Below are positions 7,955 to 19,900 of a stretch of 22,272 bases of DNA, in pieces. Source of the DNA: a virus. The position numbers and the translations under genes are program-made. The notes under the pieces are model-generated. The model was not told the DNA's origin and did not search any database. It saw only the letters and a list, made by a program, of their open reading frames with translations. The stretch spans positions 1 to 22,272 of IMG/VR virus record IMGVR_UViG_3300047474_000648; one strand, 5' to 3'. Numbering within the stretch: the first letter of the stretch is position 1; each line of letters begins with the position of its first letter.

Positions 7955-7962
7955 TATTTATA
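7955..7962 (-). promoter_or_regulatory. T4-type late promoter TATAAATA
   Basis: A perfect match to the T4 late-promoter consensus, read on the minus strand from 7962 to 7955. It sits in the 27-base gap between the giant gene's TAA and the ATG at 7937. The RNA leader would be only about ten bases. It is placed to express the 408-residue gene and probably the 1544-residue gene behind it late in infection. Confidence 0.75.
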
Positions 7963-7964
7963 TG

Positions 7965-10900
7965 TTATGGGAGGACCTCAGGATCAATAATCTCTTCACC
8001 GTAATCTGCGAGATTTGGTGCGGTCCAATCATCAGGAACTTCACTCTCAACTAAGACATTAGGATTCTTGTAGCTACTGCCAACAGAATTAACTTCCACA
8101 TTAGCAATACCAACGATTGCCCTAATCTGTGCGTTAAATCCACTGATAGAGTCAACTCTCACAATAGGTCGTGAAGTATAACCAGAACCTGGTGCAGTAA
8201 TACTGACGGTTTCGATAAATCCATTAGTAAGAACTGCTGTTGCCTCAGCATTTTGTCCAAATACAGACCCAAGATAATCGAATGTAATCAAGGAGTTGGA
8301 CGATTCAATAACAGCAACCTCGCGGTCTTCAGTTTCACCTTCAATGGAAAGTAAATCTCCTGGTTCGATAGGAGGAACAACTTCCGAAGCATCAACGTCA
8401 GCTTCAGAACCAACGTATGAGAACGCTACGAATGTAGAACCTACGCGAGGAATTTCAGAGAAGATAATCCTCGAACCAACGATACTAAAACCAACTCCAG
8501 GTTCTTGAATGACTCCATTCAAGGAAACAATAATATTATTTTCTGGTCTGATAGTACTAGATCTAACACCTTCCGTAAGTGTCAATGAGTAGAACACTTC
8601 ATCTCTCTTGAGGTTAAATGACTGGCGTAAAGAATCAAACTCGAATCCAATGTTATCAAGTTGTCTCAATTTACCAACATAGAATCCTGTAAAGGTGGAC
8701 CCGATATCAGGAGGTTCAGCGAACTGAATCTTATCAGAGAATGCATTATATGCATTACCTGCACCAGGAGGTTGTAGGATACCATTAACGAAGATGAGCA
8801 TATGACCTGCAGGGTCAGGTAGATATGCTGTTCCGTTACTGATAGTAAGATTGAAGGTAGTTTGTACACCATCAAATCCTTTAGATGCTCTCTTAACGCG
8901 AGCATTTGAAGTAACAAGGTCCAAAATTACAGACTTGTAATTATCAGCAGCAATAACATAATCATTTTCTGTCCAAGCTCCCACGATTTCATTTAAGAAG
9001 AGGCGCTTGTTAATACCAACGGCACTGATGTTATTAATCCTAGCAGATGCTCCACCCTCAACAGTAATTTTAGTAGAGATTGTCGCAAGTGCCTCATAAT
9101 TTACACCGCCGCCCCCAGTACCAAAGTCTGCGATTTGCTCAGTAATTGTGAAATCACCATCAATAGGTGCAACATAAACATAATTATTAACGGTGTCAAC
9201 TCCCGTAATAATAGCTCGCTTGCTAGCATCCTTACCACCAACATACTTGTAAACATAATTGCCTACAGTGAAATCAGCGGCAGAATTTACACCAAAGCGA
9301 ACATAACCACCTGAGATAATTCTATCTCCGATTGTAACGTCAAGTCCTTGGTATGACTGAACTTCGATGTACAAGTCAGTTGTGCCACCATATACAACAG
9401 CGGTTTTATCAAAGGTGCCAACTAAAGTCTCAGTATCTACAGTCAATCTACCGCCAGAATTATCGAGAACTGCTGCTTCACTTCTCAAGAACGTTGTAGG
9501 TTGCGCTGTCTGACCAGAGGTATAACCAAGGAAAGGAATATCCTCAGTAAAATCACCCACAAGTTTAATAACATGCAGTCTATCTTCAATCGAACTCAAC
9601 GTTGCCGTAGTGGTATTTGCCTGACCTACAATAACATCAGAGATTTGCCAGGTTCCTGCGGTAACTTCGACATCCAGATACTTGTAATTTTCATCTTCAT
9701 GGAATTGATATACTGTACCAGTTATAGTGGCATCTCCCTGTTTCTGAACTGCCTCACCCATCGTGAATGGACCATCAGTAATATCTCCATCAATACGGAA
9801 TCTCTTATAAACTTTAGCGATTTTCGCCTCATTTACATTGATTCTCTTAATTTCAGCATTGGCATCACTATACAAACCATAGAAGAAATCTGCTCTACCA
9901 AGACCACCAGAAATTCCAGGAGGAACGTATGTAATTCCATATTCCTTAGATGGAACTACAATACCACTGTTTTGAGTGACACCAACATAATATGTTGCAT
10001 TATCTAATTGCTGTCTGTAGAAGTCTATATTTTCTCTGGCAATTCTTAAGAACGGGTCGGTGTCATATCCCGCTCTCCAAGTAGCATTATCAAATGCCAA
10101 GAATGTTGATTGTGGTGCTGGAGAAGTTAAGGTTCCGTCAAGTGCAGATTCTAGATATGATTCTAGGACTTCTAAAGTATATCTCTTAGCGTTATATTCA
10201 GAGTTGGAATAGAACACTTCACCACCGACAGATGTATAAGCATCAAATTGCCCCTTATTGAGTTTAGAACCCCAAAGATAAATGCCATCACTACCGTTTC
10301 CAGCAAAGGTGGGGACGTTATTAGGACCTCGCATGAGTATCCGATTTCTAATGCTACTGAATCCGAATGAGAATTCAATAGTAGAATAGACTCTAAACCA
10401 TCCATTACCGTAAGGAATAACACCCACACCAGCAGGTTCTGTGGTGGCAACATTAAATCTCAAATTATCTTGACCTGATACGCCACCAATGCTGACACCA
10501 TCAATCAATATTTCCGAATCTACAATCCATTCAGAACCACCATCAGTAACGGTAACTACTGCAGTATTTGGTGCATTTTCGTGGTCAATGACAATATCAA
10601 ATACTCCACCAAGTCCACCAGTCGATGAACCAGTAACTCCTGTATAAGTTCCTGTCATAGCAGATCTAGTATTAACTACAATTTCTTTGACAGTTAACAG
10701 TTCTCTATTTTTAACAATCAATCCACCTTGAGGTTGGAAGATAGAACCAGTATCACCATTGTTAAGATCGACATCAAAGAACAATCTCTGTACACCAGGT
10801 GTTCCAGTGTCTAATCGGACATCAAATCTAACATTTTCATATTCTCCCTTCTTAACGAAAGTGGATATTGTATAAACTTGGGACTCACCTTCACTTAAAG

Positions 10901-13900
10901 AACCTTCATCAAAAGAGTTGGAGGAATTATCGAATGTAAGAGATCCATCATCGAATGTGTTGGAAGACGCTAATGCATAATCTCTAGAAGCGATGTGTGT
11001 AGCATCATCAGTATATGCTCTTAGTTTATCTGCAGTAAGTGTGCCATCTGGTGCAACGGCAGTATTAGCAGCAAATGTTGTTCGAGTCTGAGTCCAATTG
11101 ACTTGGAATGCTTCAGGATTAGTATATAGATTTGTGGTTGAGAATTCACCCTCAATTGGCGAAGTAATTAGTCTAGCATCCGCAAATGTCTGGATATTAC
11201 CAACATTAGTGTAATAATCAAACTCACTACCAACTCCACTGACGTTGATGTCAGCAACAGTTCCGCTAATACTACCAGTTAAAGAATCGCCATCAGCAAA
11301 TAGCGTACCTGTAACACTTCCAATAAAGATTACGGATTCAACATCTTCCAAGACAGTTGCAGTTCCGCCACCGCTAGAAGTGACAGTTTCTCCTTTATTA
11401 AATCTTGCAGTATCAAGAACAACGTTAACGTTTGTAATTGTTGCTGCACTGTCAGGACTACCACCACTGATTGTAACGGTTGGAGGAGTTGCAGGAACAT
11501 AACCTCTACCACGTTCGGTAATGATGATATTTTCAACTACTCTCAAAGTGCTAAATGTTGCTGTAGGATCCGTAGTTGTTCCAGAATCAGAAGGAGCATT
11601 CTCGAAACTAAGAGTTACTACACCTTCAAATTGCTTACTATTGCTTACTAAACCAAGTCTAGTAACAGCATAGTGGTCATATAAGAATCCATCAGTATAA
11701 GTTGGTTGGATGATTCTAAATCTAGTTGCCTCGGTTTTTGCTCCAACAGGAACTGAAACCGTGACGGGAGTAATTTCAGAGAAGTTAGTGTAGTTCTGTG
11801 CTCCACCATTAGAACCGCCATAAATTAAAGTTGCTGCATTAGTCCAAGTGCCGCCCTGGTCAGTGGAATATTGGAACTTCAAGTCCTCATTATCACCAGG
11901 TGCAGCAGCACCATTAGAACCAGTACCAGCAATGACATATACTCTGATAGTGTCTAAGTTTTCGGTATTGGTATCAGATACGGTTGCTTCACGAGTACCA
12001 CTTGCAGCACCAAATTTAATGTGTCTGACGCCAGTCTTAAACCCACCAACAGTACCAATAGCAGAACCACTATCGGTAACTTCAGTACCACTACCAAATC
12101 CAATGAAATCGTCGGCATCGAATACTCGACCATCATAAGTTAGAGAATTAACAGTACCTCCAGAAAGAGTTGCCGTAATGCCATCATTCGATACATTAGA
12201 ACCAGACATAATAACAACTGGAGGCATATCAAATCCAGAACCAGCACTATCAATAGTGATAGCATCAATTAAACCAGATGCTTCTAATACTGCTGTTGCT
12301 GTTGCTGTAATTCCACCAGATACAGGTGCAGGAATTGTAATCGTAGGAGTGGTTCTATAACCAGCACCAGAAGTAAACTGAAGTTCACTAATAACACCCT
12401 GTTTAGTAACAGCAATTCTTCTTGATTGTTGAGTATTACCAGAAGTCACATCGGTAATTACAAAATCATGAGAGAGATTATCGATAATTCCATCAACATA
12501 ATCATTATAAACCCAACTGCCTGTCCCAAACTCATTATCAATTGTTAGGGCAAGTTCGGTCTTATAGTAATTTTTATTGAAGAGAATCTGTTGAGCAGCA
12601 TATCTACCTTTGATACCTGCAGGAGAAAGAATCTTAACTGCAATATCAATTAACTCACCAAACTTTGCTTTAACTGGTTCAATATCAGTTACAGATATTG
12701 CATCACGATATGCTGTTTCTGCTGTATGTAATGCAGCATACTGTCCAGCAGATACCACACTACCAGCATTATAAAGAACGTTTTCTATAGCAGAAATACC
12801 AAGTCCTCTCAATCTCTCGATTGCATAAATCGTAGATGTCAGTTGCTCTTCAATATGGTCAATAGAGAGATTTGCAGTTAAGTATAACTCGATTGCTTCA
12901 ATTGTACTATTGGTGCCACCAGTTTGAAGGTCAGAAATAGCACTAAGGAGAATGAGTTTGAGGTCTCTTTCACATTTTGTTTTGCCTGCAGTACCAACGC
13001 CAGGATAATCGAATGCTCTGTATGTAATACCATTTAAGATATAAGTAAACTCAGCATCAGTAAGTCCTGTTGCTTCAGTAGCAATATACTCTTTATTGAA
13101 GTATAGTCTATCTGCTGCAGTGGCAAAATCAGCACCAGTAGGAGCAATAAGATCATTTAACTGAGTGGTTAAAGTATCAATTGCAGATTGGACGTTTGCA
13201 CAGTTACCTGCATCATTTGTAATACCCCAATCACCAATAATTAGTGCTGTAGTATTATCACTGGTTAAGTCACCAGTAATTGCTTGCTTGGAATAGAAAC
13301 CAAGACGCTCATGAGCATAAATCGATTGGAATAACTGCAATCTAACATGCTGAATTTCATTATTATTACCAAGATAGAACTTACCAGCAGTAAGTGTATT
13401 CTTATTGCCGCCATTTTCAATGTCTTTAGCAATACCATCAAGGATTAATCCAAGGTCTTGCTTACATCTTTCAGTTCCAGAACCACTACCATCAGTATTT
13501 CTTGGCATATCCAAAGAAAGGTCTGGATATCTAGAAATCATATCTGCTGCTGCTTTATCAACAATTGCCGTTCTATTATAATTAATAAGATTTGCAGCAT
13601 CACGGAATCTATATTGTGATGCTTCATCAATCTTATTAGTGTAGAGGGTATCGCTACTATTCAGTACATAATCACCATCGAAAGGAATCTCTAAGTATTC
13701 ATCTACCGTAGCACCGATAAACTCAACAGTAGGAGCAACTCTAGTGATTGTTCCTAAGTGATCAACTGGAGAAGCAAGGTCAGCATTAGTTAGAGTGTCA
13801 ATTACAATATCAAGTAAATTATCTACCGTAGTCTTAACATCAGCACAGTCTCCTGTAGAGTAATTTAACTTACTAATAGCATTGGAAGAGGCAGAAACAA

Positions 13901-16900
13901 ATACATGAGTATATCTTTGACCCTCAGGAGAAATACCAACATTGACTGTAATTGTAGTAGCAGCTACTGCAGTAATGGCAAGAACTTTATTGTAGAAGGG
14001 GTCGTCAATTCTGGGATATGAATGCTGTGTTTCATTATTGTCGGAACTGCAGGTGAAAGTAAGACTTCCTGCAGCAATAGAAACTTGGTCTGAAGTAGTT
14101 AAACTATGACTACCAATGGTCAGAACCATATCACCTGTTGCCGAATCATATGTCGCTCCCGTAGGAGTGAATTGTGCATATACTGTATTATCAGAATCGG
14201 TAAGAGTAGTATCAGTAAATTGTGTTACACCATGAGAACCAGATACACTCCAAAGAACGTTGTTAACAATATAAGGAATGATATCTCCAACTTTATTATA
14301 TGCCCATACAGTTTCATCAATCTCAGTCTCAACATGGTTAAGAGCTATAGCATTGAGGTCTGTTCTATCAACATATAGTGCTGCGGCATCCCAGATGTGA
14401 TTGTTTGTACCATTGCGAAGATCTTCAACAATAGATTTAACAATATCCTGAATATCATCTTCACAATTAATACCTTCATCAGCAGCAACACTGTCTGTGA
14501 CTGCAGATACGAATGTATGTAAGTAGTTACCACCAGTAACAACTGCATTTGCTGCAGCAGATACAAAGGTATGAGCATATTGATCTGCCTGTGCAGAAAC
14601 TCCAACGTTAATAGTTACAGTTCCAGTTTGTTTGATTAGTGCGCCAGTAGTTGCAGATACAAATGCGTGTGTAGATGTATCACTAGATTTTCCAATATCG
14701 ATTGTAAATGTATCACTATCAACAACCGTTACTGCAACCCACTCACCCCTGATAGGATCAGTTTGTCTTGGATATGTATGATTTGTGGCATTACTATCAT
14801 AAGCACATGTGAATGTTAATGAATTGTCAGCAATTTGAATTCTATTACCAGTTGATAATGAGTGAGCACCAGAAGTATTGACTGTTAGAATACCAGTTGC
14901 AGGATCATATGTTGCACTACCAATATCTTGTGTTGATGTTCCGACTGCAGTAACTGCAAGAGAAGTATTATATGCAGGATCCGTTACACGAGGATATGTT
15001 TTCTCTAAGGTGTTACCATCTTGAGTGCAGGTGAATGCAAATGCGTTGGCAGACAATCTAATATCAGTTCCAGCATTGATTGTATGATTAGCAATCGTCA
15101 TTACGAATGCACCAGTTGCAGGATCATATGTTGCAGTAGATGGTTGGAAATTAACTAAAGGAGAAGGTCCAACATTAACTGTTAAATTATTACTGCTAGA
15201 AGATACGATTGGAAGAGCAACATCCTTAGATGCTGGATCCGTTACACGAGGATATGTCTTATTAGTAGCATTTCCATCCATCGCACAAGTAAAGGTCAAT
15301 GCATTATCATTGATCTTAATTCTATCTTTCTCAACAGTAATCGCATCCGTTAAAGCACTAACAAAAGTATGTGATGATGTATCACTAGAAATACCAACAT
15401 TAACATCAAATGTATTTGCAGATACATTAGAAACTGTCAACCATTTACCAGCAACAGGGTCTGTGGAACGGGGATAAGGATGATTTGTGGCATTACTATC
15501 TGTAGCACATGTGAATGTAATACCACCAACTTTAATATTAATTTTGTCACCATTTATCACACCATGACCAGCCCTCGTGATGGTCAATACACCCGTTGCA
15601 GGAACGTAAGATGCAGTTGTGGGAGTTATTGTTCCACCATTTGTAAACGTATTTCCAGTCACTGTCAATGACAATAGACCAGTTGCAGCATCATAAGTTG
15701 CACCAGTTGGAGTAAAGCGAGTACCTGGAACAACAAGTTCTGGATATCTCGATCTCAGTAGAGATACAGTTTCTTTTGCAACAAAGACTGCATTCTTCTC
15801 TAGTAAAGTTGCAGCATCCAAGTATCTGTGAGAATTTCCAGTGAATCCAGCAACTACTGCACTACCGTTAGCATCAGTATTTGCTTTAATTGCATCATTG
15901 TTAAAGAACTCACCTTTGGTAAAGTCTTCAATACCAGACCAATCTTGAACAGATGTTGCTCCCTGTGTTTCGTCGAAGTGTAGTAATAGTTTTGTATTTG
16001 TATCACCTTGGAACATGCCATTACGTGGAGTAAAGGCAGCAGCATAGCGACCAATATTAGAAACTCTAAATTCGTCAATGTATCCAGCGAAATTATCACT
16101 GCCAGCATAATCAGAACCGATATGTACGGGTCTAGTCGTTCCATAGTTGGTAACGTCAGCAGTGTCTGTACCTTGCTGTACGCCGTCCAAATAAAGTCTT
16201 ACAACACCTGCAGTTCTAGACACTGCAACATGATACCAGGTGTCTACTAGGAGCGTTGTAGCGCCATTAATAGTGATTCCACCGTTAGTTCTATTGTACT
16301 GAATTGTATTGCCATTAAGGACCAACTGTGCAGCAGAATCGTTGACTGCAGACCTAAAGTCGCAAATAACTTTTGCTCCTGTAGCAATAGTGGTTGTTTT
16401 GATGTAGCATTCAATAGTAAATTCACCCGTACCAAAACCAAAATTAGATGCCGTTGCAATATCTAGATATTCGTCAATAGGAACTGCGCCCACATTAACC
16501 GTAATTGTGGTAGCGGTAACTGCACTAATAGCACGAGCACTACCAGAGGCAGGATCAGTAGCACGAGGATATGTGTAATTATTAGTATTATTATCAGATG
16601 CACAAGTGAATGTAAGTGTGTTATCGGTAATAGTTACTGTATCCGATGTGGTAAGCGCGTGCGCTCCAATCTCTAATAATAAGACTCCAGTAAATGGGTC
16701 GTATGTTGTTCCTGTAGCTGCAGTATATGTAAGAGACCCATCAGAAATAGAATCTGCAGTTCCACTTACAAATGCATGAACACCAGTTCCCTTAGAAAGA
16801 GCTAAAGAACCAGAACCATACTTTTTATTGTAAGTATTGATTTGAGCACCAGCATTAAAGTTAACTGTATATGCATCTGTTCCACTTACTAAACTATTAC

Positions 16901-19900
16901 CAAGTTTACCGAGGTAAACTACTTTTTGTGCTTGATTGAATCCAAGAACTTCTGCTTTAGTATCTCTGGTACGAATGTTTTGTCCAAGAGTGAAGAATCC
17001 ATTTCCAAATTCATTGGTTAATGTAAGTTTTCTTACAGAAAGATCTTCGTTATCAGTAAAATCACCACTTTCGTTACCAAATTCTAATTTATAATTTCTG
17101 ATGAATTCACCTTCAGTGAAAGCACCCGAAGCAGTGTCATAAGGAATGACGTAATGATTTGCATTTTCATTTTCAGGGAATTTGCTATTGAACTCGGTTA
17201 CATTATCACCAACTTCAACAACAGAAACTTGAGAACGTGAAATATCGTCAATAACAACATTAGGATATGTAATAGAAGCAATTCTATCAAACAGCAGACC
17301 AAAGAATGTAGAACCTTCAGAGATTTCTACTTGTTCAACTACTTCTAAAGTGGTTGGATCTGTATATGGTGCTGTAGATGTGATTCTAGCAACAACCCCA
17401 GATTGTGAAGCGATAATAACATCATTTAATTGAATATCAAATAATCCAGGAGTAGATTGATATGTACCAGTGGTCTTACTTAAAATAAGGTCATCGGTAA
17501 TAGTAATGTTTGTGCCATAGAAAGGAGAATTTTCTTGATGTTGTAAAGAAGTAGTTCCTAACTGTGCCCTAGTGACATTAATAGTTGTAGATTCTGAATT
17601 ATTAGTAACAGAATTAACGAGTACAATCTCACTTCCGATTTGGTAGTTATCACCAATAGTGAATGCAGTACTAGCAACGGCTGCTGGAGTATTTAAATCT
17701 GAATCTGTTGCGATAACTTCAAAATCAGTAGTAGAAATACCTACTGTATAGCGCAACTTAGCAACTGGTGTTTCTGCACCCTTCTCAAGGTTAACATCTT
17801 CAACAGTAGCAGTATCACCAGTCAAGTTTTTAATACTCTCGCCAAAAATGAACAAACCATTGTTCACGACTGTTGTCTGAGTTGCAAATAATGCACTGAA
17901 TCCAGTAATATTACCTAGAACAAGTTCACTAGCAATAAATTGAGTTCCTTCAGTAAAGAATCCAAATATTGTATTACCAACGACTGAGGTTACTGTAAGT
18001 CTAGATCCAGAACTAACACCATTAATAGAATTACCGACAAGAGGGAAAATACCACTAATACTAGTAAATTCAAGACTAACAGTAGTAATTTGAGAAATCT
18101 CAACATTTACATATTTGACACTTGCAGGAGGTTGAGGTGCTTCAGCAAATACAATAGAATCACTTTGAATTTGGAAGGAAGTATCTGGTGTTTGTACAAC
18201 ACCATTCAAAATAACCATCAATTGATTTGCATTGGCAATTACAGAATCACCATTATTAACGGTAAGTGGGAATGCTGTCCTAACACCATCAAAGAGAGTT
18301 GAAATATCATCGACTCTTTGAACAATCGAAGTTAGAATATTCTCCGAAGAAGTTAGTCTTTTTTGACGGAAAAGAATTTCACTATTGTTAAAATCCTCGT
18401 AGATTGGTTCTACTAGAGTGAAGTTCTGAATATTAGGAACAATTGCCTCATTAGCAAGTTCAACGGACTTGGTTAATTCAAAATCAGTTACCTTATTGGG
18501 AATTGTAGTAAACTCATTAATACTGAGTTCACCAAAAACCTTGAATGATGCTGGATGAACATTTCTAATTAAAATGTCCTTCCACTCACTAATAGATACT
18601 GAAGACTTAACTGCATACGAGAAATCTTGATAGTAGTAAGAGTCTTGAATTTTTTGTACAATCTCGGAAGGTTTGCCGACATCATCAATAAATTGACCAG
18701 TTGTCTTAGTAATAGGACCAACTTCGAGAACACCTCTTGCAATCTTCAGGTCAGAAATATTACCAGAAGATTTAGAAATGACACCAGTAACACTATTACC
18801 TAAATTAAAGTTTCCTGTATAATCTACAATCTTAAGAATTCTAGGTCCAACTTGCCATCCAGAGTTAGTAGAAACATATCCAGTTGCTGTTGCTGTTTCT
18901 AAGGTATCGCCCTGGTAAACCAGTTCGCCTTCTAAGAAGGTCGAAGTAATAACATTACCAGTTGCAGCACCACCGAAAGAGAACGTGAGTACTTGTTGGC
19001 GACCAGTACCAGGGTTAACGAATGCTAATGCATCACCCAATTCTGCGTTTGCTGCAGTGATTGCAATTTTTAATTGGTCACCCTCAAGGGAGTTTGCAGC
19101 ACCAGCAATTGCATAGTAAGTATTTGTTTTAGTAAGTCTACCAACAGCACCAGATGCAATCGGAAGTTCTGCACCATCACCAATATCAACTACATCTAAA
19201 GTAATTTCAGAACCATTTTGAATTCCATGTGGGAAAGCAAACTGCAACAGACCTAAGTCTTGGTTGACAGTGTAGTTGAAGGAAGATTTAAGTTGAACGG
19301 TGGGTTCTGAAGAATATCCTGACCCAGGGTCTTTAACATCAATAGTACTCAATCTACCATTCTTAACGGTTGCTTCTGCGATTGCTCCGCTTCCACCACC
19401 ACCTGTGATAACAACTGTTGGTGCTTGAGTATAACCAGAACCAGGGTCTGTAACAGCAATGTTATCAAGAATACTAGTATTAGTTAATTGAGCGTTGATT
19501 GGGAACGAGATTTCAGGTCTTAAAGTGTAATCATGAGGATAGTCGAAACCAAAGTTGTTATTTTTAAGATTTTTAATCTTACCAATTTCAGTACCTAAGG
19601 TAAAGATTGAAGCACCAGTACCGAAGGATGGAATAACAACTTCTAATTCGGCACCCGAACCTGTCAATCCAGCACCAAGAATTCCAGAAATTGATTCAAT
19701 ATCAATTGTTGCTGTGGTATATCCTTTACCAGGACTTGTGACGGATACTCTTTGAATTTGACCAGGAATTACACCACCTTCATCATCCGTTCCATCAGAA
19801 ACTATAATTTCTACAAGACCACCTTCACCATCACCAGTAATAGGAACACTAGAATAGGTTCCTACTGCATATTCAGTACCAGGGGCATTGATAGAGACTC

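Larger units (their letters stand above)
12498..15833 (-). repeat. Helical P-A-B array with conserved cysteines, interrupted by beta repeats
   Basis: Three helical motif types recur in order. P is 'AA.L...N+..I..E' (15723-15833, 13503-13613, 12996-13118, 12498-12608). A is 'C..D+..I...I..DL..G.N' (C2429, C2762, C2926; a cysteine-free fourth near residue 3085). B is 'C..V...+..L' (C2635, C2850; a cysteine-free third near residue 3024). In copies 2 and 3 the parts follow one another closely; in copy 1 beta repeats lie between P and A and between A and B. The 'C.RDL..I...I.DL..GGN' motif is familiar from marine phage structural proteins; function unknown. Confidence 0.6.

Noticed and set aside
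9501-10007. 168-codon open frame on the + strand
   Set aside because: It lies opposite the giant gene, its protein has no recognisable motif and odd composition, and no promoter or ribosome site precedes it. It is a shadow of repetitive coding DNA.
12498-16844. Possible CRISPR array or satellite repeat
   Set aside because: Repeats are in frame, diverged at DNA level and make sense as protein modules; there are no uniform repeats with unique spacers.
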